Shown in pieces: positions 45,675-53,977 of a stretch of DNA of 64,000 nt (positions are counted from its first letter, which is position 1; the number at the start of each line of letters is the position of its first letter). The position numbers and the translations under genes are program-made. The notes beneath the pieces were generated by a model. It made no database searches. It saw nothing but the letters and a program-made list of their open reading frames with translations, and was not told the origin of the DNA. The stretch comes from CBDCZI01 sp965224495 (lineage in GTDB: Bacteria > Bacteroidota > Bacteroidia > Cytophagales > JAAEPT01), in assembly GCA_965224495.1 (NCBI GenBank), contig CBDCZI010000015.1, forward strand, positions 124,001-188,000. The letters run 5' to 3'.

Positions 45675-46382
45675 TTAAGCTTTTTTGGCTTTGGCTTTTA
45701 GTCTTTCTAAATCACTCTGAACTGCTACAGATTTCTCAACGCTTAAACTTGCGTTTATTTCGTCCTCTACCGATTTGTTTCCATTTGCCATTTCGGCATA
45801 CGATTCGGCTAAGGCTTCTTCTTTATTTACCTTATCACGCATTCTTTCTAACATTTCGGTCGTTGCCGATGTGTCTATACTCGACAGGTGTTTATTGATG
45901 CTTTTCTGAGCGGTACTGACCTTGATGCGAGCTTTGAGCGTTTTTAACTCATTTTCCCAAGAACTTATAGTTGCTTTTAACTCATTGACTGTACTTTCCA
46001 TATTTTTCACCACCCCTTCGTATTTACTCACGGTTTGCCCTGCCAATTTGCCTTGTTGAGCGTGATGTTCTTTTAGCTTTAGTGCTTCGGTTGCTAATCT
46101 TTCTGCTTCCTCTGAATCTAACTGCCCTGCTTCGGACTTAGTCAATAGTTGTAATGCTTTACTTTCGTATTCTTTAGCTTGCTCTACTTCTTTTTGCTGT
46201 TCGTTTTTACTGCGTATGACTAAAGCTTTGACTTCTGCCAGCCCTTCTAAACTTTTATGTAAGTCACTTTTCATTTCTCGAATACCTTGTTCTGTCATTT
46301 TTACAGGGTCTTCAATTTTATCTAATGCTGAGTGTGCTTCTGCTGAACCGAAACTAAATAGTCTTTTGAATATATTTGTCAT
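45675..46382 (-). CDS. pspA: PspA/IM30 family protein
   Basis: A 235-residue, almost entirely alpha-helical protein of the PspA/IM30/Vipp1 (ESCRT-III-like) family that binds to and stabilises stressed membranes. The N-terminal amphipathic helix (IFKRLFSFGSAEAHSALDK, about 4-22) is followed by DPVKMTEQGIREM (about 25-37), which matches the family's conserved start, and by a long coiled coil (about 40-160). A short linker and a C-terminal helix complete it. It is monocistronic. No pspB/C or pspF genes are near, so regulation cannot be read. Confidence 0.85.
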   Translation of the reverse strand: MTNIFKRLFSFGSAEAHSALDKIEDPVKMTEQGIREMKSDLHKSLEGLAEVKALVIRSKNEQQKEVEQAKEYESKALQLLTKSEAGQLDSEEAERLATEALKLKEHHAQQGKLAGQTVSKYEGVVKNMESTVNELKATISSWENELKTLKARIKVSTAQKSINKHLSSIDTSATTEMLERMRDKVNKEEALAESYAEMANGNKSVEDEINASLSVEKSVAVQSDLERLKAKAKKA

Positions 46383-46599
46383 TTTTTTATCTATTTATTA
46401 ATAATCTTTTATCAAGATAACATTTTTCTCTTTGGAAATGGGGCTGTTTTCTATTATTTATTTTAATGTTGATAAAGTAATTACTTGTCTTTATACCTAA
46501 GTACTAAGTAATCATTTCATTCAAGGGGATTTCTGCATGTTGTTTTTTTTGTCTAACGCATAAAAATACGTTTTTTTATACAAGAATAGTCAGGTTAGA

Positions 46600-46631
46600 T
46601 TTGGTGCGTACTTTCCAATATTCTACTTTTG
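46600..46631 (+). promoter_or_regulatory. Promoter of the FMN reductase gene
   Basis: TTTG at 46600-46603, a 20-base spacer, then TACTTTTG at 46624-46631. This is a good match to the Bacteroidota -33/-7 consensus, with a leader of about 20 bases. Confidence 0.7.
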
Positions 46632-46654
46632 CTTTTAAATTAAACACTCTTGTT

Positions 46655-47179
46655 ATGTACGTTATCATTTCATCGACAAACCGTCCCAATAATAATTCGA
46701 TTATCGCTAGTCAGTTTTATAGTGATATCCTAACTGCTAAGGGGATAGAGAATAAAATACTCAATTTACAGGATTTGCCTGCAGATTTTACTATTTCAGC
46801 TCTTTACCACAACTCAGGTAAAAACGAGGGTTTCAACAAATTGAAGGATTTGATAGAGTTGGCTGATAAGTTGGTTTTTGTAATTCCTGAATACAACGGT
46901 TCGTTCCCTGGTGTCCTAAAAGCATTTATAGATGGGTTGTCCTACCCAAATGGCATCAAGGATAATAAGGCTTGTTTAGCTGGTATTTCTTCAGGTGACT
47001 TAGGTAGTCATTCGGCGATGAGCCACTTTACTGATATTTTAAATTATATGGGCTGTCATATTTTTGCTGGAAAAGTACGTATTCCTTTCGTTGAAAGCCA
47101 TATAGAAAATGGTAGTTTGATTACCGAAAAAGTAAAGGAACGAATCATTAAACAGCTTGATAGCTTTATTTTATTTTAA
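46655..47179 (+). CDS. NAD(P)H-dependent FMN reductase-like flavoprotein
   Basis: A 174-residue flavodoxin-like protein of the FMN_red family. The phosphate loop reads ISSTNRPNNNSIIA (about 5-18), and the signature VFVIPEYNGSFPGVLKAFID (about 72-91) binds the flavin ring. GISSGDLGSHSAMSHF (about 110-125) is the third loop. I chose the ATG at 46655 because it begins the first strand and fits the promoter; 18 codons upstream are in frame. It reduces flavins or quinones using NAD(P)H. It is followed by a shared terminator. Confidence 0.85.
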   Translation: MYVIISSTNRPNNNSIIASQFYSDILTAKGIENKILNLQDLPADFTISALYHNSGKNEGFNKLKDLIELADKLVFVIPEYNGSFPGVLKAFIDGLSYPNGIKDNKACLAGISSGDLGSHSAMSHFTDILNYMGCHIFAGKVRIPFVESHIENGSLITEKVKERIIKQLDSFILF

Positions 47180-47186
47180 CCCCGAA

Positions 47187-47220
47187 AAAAAGTCCTTTAT
47201 TAAATAATAAAGGACTTTTT
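47187..47220. terminator. Bidirectional hairpin terminator
   Basis: A perfect 16-bp stem (AAAAAGTCCTTTATTA and complement) with a 2-base loop. It lies between the convergent FMN reductase and the unknown acidic protein gene. Confidence 0.85.
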
Positions 47221-47226
47221 CATGGT

Positions 47227-47703
47227 TTAGTCGGGCCAAATAATCTCGTCGTCTTCGGTGTGTTTCACTCCCCATTCGACGTCGGTTACAACACCTTCTT
47301 CTAACCAAAAATTCATTCCTTCGTTCATCGAATAAAGTAATTTCAACGTTGGTGATTCGTCACTTGAGCAATCTTCGATCGCTATATCTTTGACATAAAG
47401 CTTTTTTAGTTCCTCCTTTAAGTCTTTTAATGCTAAACCTATCATTTCTGAACCTCGAAACAAACTGTCTTCAGAACTGGTCGTTAAACTAACCAATCTC
47501 CAATCGTCTAATTTAATAAACGAAACAGCTAATTCTAATTCGTCGTAATGCCAAGACTCGGTTTGGTCTTCATCAGCCCCACTCAATGAATAGTTTTCAA
47601 CTTCGTTTGGTTCGCCTAACAGTTCTTCTAATTCGGCTCTGTTAATACCAAATTTGATTTCGCCTAAACCTGAACCTGCTTTTATATCTATATGTAAACT
47701 CAT
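47227..47703 (-). CDS. Acidic hypothetical protein
   Basis: A 158-residue acidic, soluble protein. The N-terminal segment GSGLGEIKFGINRAELEELLG (about 10-30), followed by GEPNEVENY, is a pattern found in many small bacterial proteins in which a short helix is followed by a mixed beta sheet. I do not recognise a named family. The ATG at 47703 is preferred; the frame is open 6 codons upstream. It is monocistronic and convergent with the FMN reductase. Confidence 0.55.
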   Translation of the reverse strand: MSLHIDIKAGSGLGEIKFGINRAELEELLGEPNEVENYSLSGADEDQTESWHYDELELAVSFIKLDDWRLVSLTTSSEDSLFRGSEMIGLALKDLKEELKKLYVKDIAIEDCSSDESPTLKLLYSMNEGMNFWLEEGVVTDVEWGVKHTEDDEIIWPD

Positions 47704-47859
47704 TGTTTCTATTTTGCACAAAGTTAGTTAATGCTTTTTTGTTTTACACCTAACCGATAAGTTTATTCGTTCTTTTTATTAATTATAAGTCTTTCGGGTT
47801 TGGTAGCCCTCTACTTTTCTTTAAATTGCGTATAATTGATAATAACCAACCTCGTAACA

Positions 47860-48807
47860 ATGAACATAGGAATAGCTTTAGACAATACACTCAATGAAAG
47901 ATGGAATAAAGAAATCTTTTTTATTAAGAAAAAATTGGAACAAGAGGGCGGTAAAGTATTTTTTCGTACTGCTTTTGGGTTAGCCAATAGTCAATTTGAA
48001 AACATTCGTGATATGATTGCCAATGATAAGATTGATGTGTTGGTATTGGTCCCTGTTGATGGTATTTATGCTAAAGTAATTGTTGAATATGCCAAAGAGC
48101 ATGGGGTTAAAGTAATCGCTTATTCTCGTCCGATTGAGCATAACGACATTGATTTTCACGTAAAGTTTGACGTGCCTTCTATCGGTAAACAACAAGCAGA
48201 ATACGTTTTAAACAAAAAACCAACAGGGAATTATTTAATCATTCATGGTCCTACACGTGATTTGAATACGCAACTGCTACTCGAAGGGCAAATGCAAATT
48301 TTACAACCAAAGATAGATGCTGGAGAAATCAACTTACTTGACACTACCTACCTGTCTGCGTGGACAAAATTAAAAGCCATCGAATGTGTGAAAGAAACAT
48401 GTAGTAAATTAATAGGGAAAGTTGATGTTGTTATCGCTGCAAATGATATGATTGCAGAAGCTTTGAGCGAGTATTTTGAAGAACACAACATTTCTAATGT
48501 TTTAACAACGGGGCTAGATGCAGAAGTCAAAGCATGTTTACGTATCGCTGATAACAAACAAACAATGACGGTAATGTTGGTATCGAAAGTTATTGCAGAA
48601 TGTGTAGCAGACACCGCTTTGTACCTTGCTTCTAATGATTCAAAATACATCGCCAACTATACCGTTGTAAATGAAAAAATAACAGACACTGTCACAACCA
48701 AATGTATTCAATTAGCGTGTGAGGTGATTGACTCTGATAATGTAATGGAGAAAGTAGAAGAGTATAAAATATTCCCTATCAGTTGGTTTACAAACTCTAA
48801 CCGTTAG
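47860..48807 (+). CDS. Periplasmic-binding-protein-like sugar-binding protein without signal peptide
   Basis: A 315-residue protein with the type I periplasmic binding fold (Peripla_BP_4, XylF/RbsB-like). It starts directly with the first strand (MNIGIALDNTLNERWNKEI), without signal peptide or DNA-binding domain. Fold landmarks are KIDVLVLVPVDG (about 60-71), KVIAYSRPI (about 87-95), GPTRDLNTQLLLEGQ (about 129-143) and DVVIAANDMIAEAL (about 187-200). No transporter genes are adjacent. It may act as a cytoplasmic sugar sensor, or the true signal is lost. Upstream 8 codons in frame do not form a signal. Confidence 0.65.
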   Translation: MNIGIALDNTLNERWNKEIFFIKKKLEQEGGKVFFRTAFGLANSQFENIRDMIANDKIDVLVLVPVDGIYAKVIVEYAKEHGVKVIAYSRPIEHNDIDFHVKFDVPSIGKQQAEYVLNKKPTGNYLIIHGPTRDLNTQLLLEGQMQILQPKIDAGEINLLDTTYLSAWTKLKAIECVKETCSKLIGKVDVVIAANDMIAEALSEYFEEHNISNVLTTGLDAEVKACLRIADNKQTMTVMLVSKVIAECVADTALYLASNDSKYIANYTVVNEKITDTVTTKCIQLACEVIDSDNVMEKVEEYKIFPISWFTNSNR

Positions 48808-48830
48808 AAAACGGTTACTCTTCATAGACA

Positions 48831-48867
48831 AAAAAGCCTTGTTGTATTGTTTACAACAAGGCTTTTT
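48831..48867. terminator. Bidirectional hairpin terminator
   Basis: A perfect 16-bp stem (AAAAAGCCTTGTTGTA and complement) with a 5-base loop, followed by further T residues. It lies between two convergent genes. Confidence 0.85.
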
Positions 48868-48889
48868 TTTATCTCCAACATATTAACTT

Positions 48890-50128
48890 TTATCCACCAA
48901 ACATTCCTCCATCACCTTCTTCCACTCCAAAAGGACTCGCTTTAGGTTTCTTTTTTTCGATACCATAATACTTAGCTATCCCCTCTCCTATTTTCTTGTC
49001 TTCCAAATCCCAAGTTTTACTATTCACACCTTTATTCCTTGCTAAAATATAGGGGAAATCATGTCCTTTTAATATCGCCTTAAATTCGTTGTAATCATCA
49101 AATAAAATATAGGGGTGTTTACATCCTGCTTGATTAAAGAAATGATTGAGTTCAAAATCACTACCATAAAGCAAGAGTAAAGTATTGGGTAATTTGCCAG
49201 AGTCAGTCATTTTGCAGATTTCCTTATACGTTTCTTGACAATGCCCACAAGATAAACTAAACATACAAACTAATTTTTCACCTTGGTTTAGATGAGCAGT
49301 AACTCTTCCTGAATACAATGTATATTTACTTAACAAATCGTTGTAAGTAGGCTTTGGTTTCACTGTTTTTTTAGGTGTAACTTTAACTGCGGGTTTAACA
49401 ACACTTTCTTTCGGTGTAACTTTAACCACCTTTTCAATATCTTTTTTTACGGTTGATGCTTTTTCTACCAAATCAACAAGCGGACGCTCTAATTGTTCTT
49501 TCACTCTATTTGTATCCTTCTTCTCTGGTTCTTCGCTGTAAGTTATTTCTTTAATTTCACTTACCTTATCATACGATTTGACGGTAAGTAATAACGAACC
49601 AAAGGTTACTAACCCTACAAGTATTGCGGGTACAAATGATTTGAATTCCAAAGAACTCAATCGATGTTTTCCAATTTTCATCCACAAGTAAGCAACAAGC
49701 CCCATCGATACTATGTTTTTTAAAATAGATTCGAAATTGCTCATCGGCACAATATCTCCAAAACAACCGCAATTCCCTTCCAAAAATGCTTCTCTAAATA
49801 TCTTCCCTTCTGACATATAAGTAAAACTCACATAAAAAAGATGTACGGTAAAAACTACAAGCATCAATTGTAACAAGGGTAAAACAAGTGATTTTAATTT
49901 CTTCGTTTGCAACAAACTCACTCCTAAAAATAGTTCTATACTGATAAGAATACGCGTGAATATTTGCACATAAAACAACGACTGTGGCTGTTCGTAATAC
50001 AATTTACCTAACAACAGCTCGGCAACCATACCGTCAAAAAAGGCTAACGAGACAAGTTTCGCTATTGCCGAAAAGACAAATACTACCGAAAGTATTATTC
50101 TGAAATATTGAATGAGCTTTTTTTCCAT
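48890..50128 (-). CDS. MauE/DoxX membrane protein fused to a thioredoxin-like domain
   Basis: A 412-residue protein. The N-terminal part (about 5-150) has four helices of the MauE/DoxX type, with the family's NCGCFGD Cys motif (about 120-126). One more helix (about 167-185) follows. A linker of about 80 residues, rich in Lys, Val, Thr and Pro (about 205-265), leads to a thioredoxin-like domain with SLSCGHCQETY (CGHC, about 296-306). The combination suggests moving reducing equivalents across the membrane to a thiol in the periplasm. The tail is rich in Gly (GGMFGG). It is monocistronic. Confidence 0.7.
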   Translation of the reverse strand: MEKKLIQYFRIILSVVFVFSAIAKLVSLAFFDGMVAELLLGKLYYEQPQSLFYVQIFTRILISIELFLGVSLLQTKKLKSLVLPLLQLMLVVFTVHLFYVSFTYMSEGKIFREAFLEGNCGCFGDIVPMSNFESILKNIVSMGLVAYLWMKIGKHRLSSLEFKSFVPAILVGLVTFGSLLLTVKSYDKVSEIKEITYSEEPEKKDTNRVKEQLERPLVDLVEKASTVKKDIEKVVKVTPKESVVKPAVKVTPKKTVKPKPTYNDLLSKYTLYSGRVTAHLNQGEKLVCMFSLSCGHCQETYKEICKMTDSGKLPNTLLLLYGSDFELNHFFNQAGCKHPYILFDDYNEFKAILKGHDFPYILARNKGVNSKTWDLEDKKIGEGIAKYYGIEKKKPKASPFGVEEGDGGMFGG

Positions 50129-50359
50129 TTTAATTTGCTAAAATAAGTTAAACACCTAGTCAAGGTACTGTTTTAACTGCTACCTATCAAATTATATTAC
50201 AATAGAAACTGTTTTTTTCTACCAAACAGAAACCTACAAGGACTTTAAAACAGAAATTAAAGCCTCTGAAAAATACTGATTTAATAAAAATGTGAATAAC
50301 TATATAAAAACCACTTAAATTCAACAAGCTCTAAAGGGGTATTTAACCTCATTTTTACT

Positions 50360-50367
50360 TATATTTG
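50360..50367 (+). promoter_or_regulatory. -7 element upstream of the ROK kinase
   Basis: TATATTTG, a perfect TAnnTTTG match, would give a leader of about 28 bases. No good -33 box is seen. Confidence 0.6.
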
Positions 50368-50398
50368 CCTTATCTAAGACATTAAAAGAAGAACTTCT

Positions 50399-51289
50399 AT
50401 GTATAAAATTGGAATTGACCTCGGAGGAACGAAAGTTGAAGGAATTGCACTTGATCACGACAACAAGGAAGTTTATAGACGCCGTATGCCTAATGGTAAA
50501 GAAAAAGGATACGAGGTTCTTCTTTCAAATGTAAAAAGTATTTATGACGATTTAGTGGATCACATCAATGGTGAACCTCATAAATTAGGTATGGGAATGC
50601 CTGGTTCTGTTTCTAAAAAAACAGGTCGTGTAATTGGTTGTCAAAATATCCCCTGTGTTGGAGACCAACCTATTTTAGATGATTTGATTCGTACACTAGG
50701 TCACAATATCAGTATAGAAAACGACGCAAACTGTTTTGCTTTGGCTGAAGCGGTCATTGGTGCTGGTAAAGGTCATGAATTAGTTTTTGGCGTTATCTTA
50801 GGGACTGGTTGTGGCGGAGGTCTTGTTATCAACGGTAAGGTTATCGGAGGAAAGAGAGATGCTTTAGGAGAATGGGGACACTCAACAATGAACTTTAATG
50901 ACGGACCAGATTGGCACGGAACAAGAGGTGCTGTTGAAGCTTATATCTCAGGTTCTGGTATAGAGGCTCGCTACCAAGAAAGATTTAATGAAGAGATGAC
51001 AACTGCAGATATCGTTTACAACTACAGAAACGGTGCTGAGAAGTCAGTCGAAATAATGGAACAGTTTTTTGATAATTTCGGTATAGCAATGGCTAACCTT
51101 ATCAAATTTTTTGACCCCGATTTGATTGTTATGGGTGGTGGTGTTTCTAATGTGGATGAACTTTACACACTCGGCTTAGAGCGTGTTCGTAAGCATTGCT
51201 TAAATAAAGAATTATACACTCCTATCGTTAAAAACGAATTTGGAGATTCGGCAGGTGTTTTTGGTGCTGCTCTTTGTGGTGTCGAATAA
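50399..51289 (+). CDS. ROK family sugar kinase
   Basis: A 296-residue kinase of the ROK family, closest in style to fructokinase Mak and N-acetylglucosamine kinase NagK. The ATP phosphate loop is GIDLGGTKVEG (about 4-14). ENDANCFALAEA (about 104-115) holds the catalytic Asp, and GVILGTGCGGGLVINGKVIGG (about 127-147) is the ROK signature. GEWGHSTMNF (about 154-163) has the zinc-ligand His, but the usual Cys cluster (CxCGxxGCxE) that follows is replaced by WHGTRGAVEA. The enzyme thus lacks three of the four usual zinc ligands. Otherwise length and motifs are complete. The sugar is not known. Confidence 0.85.
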   Translation: MYKIGIDLGGTKVEGIALDHDNKEVYRRRMPNGKEKGYEVLLSNVKSIYDDLVDHINGEPHKLGMGMPGSVSKKTGRVIGCQNIPCVGDQPILDDLIRTLGHNISIENDANCFALAEAVIGAGKGHELVFGVILGTGCGGGLVINGKVIGGKRDALGEWGHSTMNFNDGPDWHGTRGAVEAYISGSGIEARYQERFNEEMTTADIVYNYRNGAEKSVEIMEQFFDNFGIAMANLIKFFDPDLIVMGGGVSNVDELYTLGLERVRKHCLNKELYTPIVKNEFGDSAGVFGAALCGVE

Positions 51290-51312
51290 CAATTTGTTGA
51301 TCATAGTTATTT

Positions 51313-51340
51313 AAAAGGAGTGTTTTCACTCCTTTTTTTA
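51313..51340 (+). terminator. Terminator of the ROK kinase gene
   Basis: A 10-bp stem (AAAAGGAGTG and complement) with a TTTT loop, followed by more T. Confidence 0.8.
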
Positions 51341-51449
51341 TGCCTTATTTTCAATTAACTCTACAAACCTCCCACGAGAATAAGCGTTGAGGTAGATAAA
51401 CACTGCTAAGAAAAAAGATTACTACAAAACAATACTTGTTCGGCTTACG

Positions 51450-51528
51450 ACGGCATAGTGATAGTAGCGACATCCTTTTTTGGCTTTTTCTGCCAAAAAA
51501 GATACAGCGAATAGCACGGCTATGCCCC
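51450..51528. repeat. Hairpin repeat element
   Basis: An imperfect hairpin. Outer arms are GGCATAG/CTATGCC, and inner arms are CTTTTTTGGC...GCCAAAAAAG. I recall similar elements with AGCGACATC and AGCGAATAGCAC parts in Flavobacteriia. Its right end supplies the stop codon of the gene at 51520. Confidence 0.6.
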
Positions 51529-52704
51529 AAAATAGTTTAACAAAAACACCTTAGGTAAATTAATAAGCAAAGAGAGTATAAAAAAACCTATGACCAAAAA
51601 CTGTAACTTCACTCCTTTACATTTCACTTTTGAGTAATCAAATCCGCCCAATAAAGCGATGAATAAAGGGGTGGAAAACGGTGCTAATATACGGTAATCA
51701 AAAGTATCTATCGGAGAATAAACTCTCAATACAACCGCAAAAAACAAGTAAAAAAGACTTGCTGACACCAACACAAAACTGTTCGTATTTGACTTGCTTA
51801 ACTGACTTCTATTTACCCAAACAAGCACTACCACGAACAGTTGGACAACAAACAAAACAACATACAAAACATCCCATTGCCAATAAAAATTCCTTGCTAA
51901 AGAAAACTCATTTAAAATACCCTGAACGAATTTTTTCACGACAAACCCTATTGTTTCATCGCCTGAACAGATACGTACTATCCCTCCAAAAAAGCCACCT
52001 GTTTCAGCGTAATTAAACAACAAATAACTAAAAACAAAAACCGTTGCTACAGCTAATACCCAAAAGACATGTTTCGCTAACACAACTTTTTTTTGCACAT
52101 AAAAAACAACAAATAAAACGGCTAAATAAAAGAAATAAGCCAAGCCCATATATCTCAATAAACTCATTGCGATTAAACAAAACACAAGTAACACCACTTT
52201 TTTCAGTGTCTTTTTCTCCAAAATCAATTGCTCCAACAAATACAAAAACCATAAAAGAAAGAATAGAAACGAACTTTCAGACCAGCTGTAGGAGTAAATC
52301 TCTAATTTACCAAACGAACAAAAATACATCGCCGGCAATAAACTATTCACCCCAAACCATTTGTAAAGTAAAACGAAAGTCAATCCTAAAAAGATGATAT
52401 TAACAACTTTGGAGGCTATAAAACTATCTAAAGTCGTCAAATAACTAACTGTTGTAACTAACACAGGATAACCCACGGGCCAAATGGCAAAATAGGACTC
52501 TTTTGTAGTTTCATCGAAAGGATAGACCGTTGGAGAAACCAAACCCTTGCCTTCAAGTAAATTATCTACTACTCGTAAATAAAACTCAGAATCGGGAGAT
52601 TGGTAGCCAGTGGATTCTACAGTAATTCGTAATGCCAAAACAACGGTAATACAAATGAAAAGTAAGAGTAAGTGTGCTTTTGTATTTCCTAACAACGCTT
52701 TCAT
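51520..52704 (-). CDS. Polytopic membrane protein, GT-C glycosyltransferase-like
   Basis: A 394-residue protein with about 10-11 membrane helices. After the first helix (about 10-28) comes YQSPDSEFYLRVVDNLLEGKG (about 34-54), which fits the DxE loop and 'LLEGKG' of GT-C (PMT-like) sugar transferases that use lipid-linked donors. WPVGYPVLV (about 74-82) is also of that type. The substrate and donor are unknown. Its stop codon lies within a dispersed hairpin repeat, so the native C-terminus may have been altered. It stands directly after the OsmC gene in the same direction with no gap. Confidence 0.6.
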   Translation of the reverse strand: MKALLGNTKAHLLLLFICITVVLALRITVESTGYQSPDSEFYLRVVDNLLEGKGLVSPTVYPFDETTKESYFAIWPVGYPVLVTTVSYLTTLDSFIASKVVNIIFLGLTFVLLYKWFGVNSLLPAMYFCSFGKLEIYSYSWSESSFLFFLLWFLYLLEQLILEKKTLKKVVLLVFCLIAMSLLRYMGLAYFFYLAVLFVVFYVQKKVVLAKHVFWVLAVATVFVFSYLLFNYAETGGFFGGIVRICSGDETIGFVVKKFVQGILNEFSLARNFYWQWDVLYVVLFVVQLFVVVLVWVNRSQLSKSNTNSFVLVSASLFYLFFAVVLRVYSPIDTFDYRILAPFSTPLFIALLGGFDYSKVKCKGVKLQFLVIGFFILSLLINLPKVFLLNYFGA

Positions 52705-53163
52705 CTACGACTGAATTACGGGTTTATACGTGATTGGAAATCGACAAGAATTAGCTATAAAACAAAGCTGACCTGCTTGTTTGTGTAATTCAATGGCTAA
52801 TTGTTTATTAGATGCCTTGCTTATTTTGATAATAGGGCGTAATTCTATTTTTTCAAACTGCCCACTTCCGTCTGGGTTTACTTTTAAAACACCTTCTGGA
52901 TTGTCTTGGTAAGAAAGCACTTCTATTCCTTGTTTCCGACAAACGTACAAATAAGACATCATATGACAAGACGACAAAGCGGAGAGTAACATATCTTCAG
53001 GATTGTAACGTGTCGCATCGCCATAAAAAGCGGTATCAGCAGAACCTTTCAGTACTTCTTTCCCTGCTATTTGTATTTCGTACAACCTGTCATTACTTAC
53101 GCTGTCATTCCCCTCTTTTCCCGTCCATTGCAAAGACAACCTATAAGTATGCTGGTTCTTCAT
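52705..53163 (-). CDS. OsmC family protein
   Basis: A 152-residue OsmC/Ohr-type peroxide-reducing or thiol-modifying protein. Both family Cys residues are present, in LLSALSSCHMMSYLYVC (about 59-75) and FIANSCRFPI (about 136-145). NPEDMLLSALSSC is the usual opening of the long helix. The start at 53163 is an ATG. It is flanked by an unknown gene upstream (3-bp gap) and a GT-C-like gene downstream (0-bp gap). It probably protects from organic hydroperoxide or has a broad thiol function. Confidence 0.85.
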   Translation of the reverse strand: MKNQHTYRLSLQWTGKEGNDSVSNDRLYEIQIAGKEVLKGSADTAFYGDATRYNPEDMLLSALSSCHMMSYLYVCRKQGIEVLSYQDNPEGVLKVNPDGSGQFEKIELRPIIKISKASNKQLAIELHKQAGQLCFIANSCRFPITYKPVIQS

Positions 53164-53166
53164 ACG

Positions 53167-53505
53167 CTAGTCTAACACCCCAAGGTGGATAGCTTGTAAA
53201 GTCTTATTCAAAACCTCTGCAATCTCTTTTTGAGAAGACAATAACATTTTAGATACTGGAGCATCCCAAAAATCATTTCTAATCACCTGTAAAATAAATT
53301 CACCTTTATTGTTGGTCTTACTTCCATACCAGCCTAAATCAACCGTTAATTCCGTTGGAATATGCAGTACTTGAAATAAATCTTCGGTCAGGTACTTAAA
53401 ATTCTCTTCAATAGTGTGTGCTACTGACGGGTCGTAAGTATAAAAATCATGGTGAACGATTTCAAAATTTGGTGGTATTACAATTTCTTCTTTAGCAAAT
53501 GCCAT
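53167..53505 (-). CDS. Small hypothetical protein
   Basis: A 112-residue soluble protein with a mix of helices and strands. Notable segments are FEIVHHDFYTYDP (about 14-26) and TELTVDLGWYGSKTNNKGEF (about 51-70), which looks like a beta hairpin. I do not recognise a family. It lies between maoC-like (6-bp gap) and osmC-like (3-bp gap) genes and is probably in the same transcript. Confidence 0.55.
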   Translation of the reverse strand: MAFAKEEIVIPPNFEIVHHDFYTYDPSVAHTIEENFKYLTEDLFQVLHIPTELTVDLGWYGSKTNNKGEFILQVIRNDFWDAPVSKMLLSSQKEIAEVLNKTLQAIHLGVLD

Positions 53506-53511
53506 TGGTTT

Positions 53512-53922
53512 CTATCCTTTTGGTGGAATACCTACTGCTTCTCCCCTTATCACCAATTTACCTAATTGGTTGGTGCAAGTGGTCTTAAAGGTAACGTAAC
53601 CTCGCTTGTCTTCCATCGCTATAACTTCTACTTTAGCTGTTATTTCATCGTCTATTTTCACGGGACGTAAAAAACTCACTTGTTGAGAAACATAAATACT
53701 TCCGTAACCTGGTAAGTCACAACCCAATATTTTTGATATCAATCCTGTAACCAAAATACCGTGTGCTATATTTTCTTTAAAAACAGTCCCTTTGGCATAT
53801 TCAGCATCAACATGAACAGGGTTGGTATCTCCCGAAATTTCAGCAAATGCCTTAACCATATCCATTGTAATCACTTTGGTATAAGTTGCTTCGTCTCCTA
53901 TTTTTATTTCGTTATAAGTCAT
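53512..53922 (-). CDS. MaoC-like (R)-specific enoyl-CoA hydratase
   Basis: A 136-residue hot-dog fold protein. The catalytic hydratase-2 motif is present as FAEISGDTNPVHVDAEYA (about 26-43), with Asp 32 and His 37, followed by IAHGILVTGLIS (about 52-63). It hydrates trans-2-enoyl-CoA to (R)-3-hydroxyacyl-CoA. It lies 55 bp after an SDR oxidoreductase on the same strand; the two may act together on a hydroxyacyl substrate, which is an inference. Confidence 0.85.
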   Translation of the reverse strand: MTYNEIKIGDEATYTKVITMDMVKAFAEISGDTNPVHVDAEYAKGTVFKENIAHGILVTGLISKILGCDLPGYGSIYVSQQVSFLRPVKIDDEITAKVEVIAMEDKRGYVTFKTTCTNQLGKLVIRGEAVGIPPKG

Positions 53923-53977
53923 TTTGGTTTTTGTGTATTGAATTACAAAGAAACAACATTTATACTAAATAAGCTAC

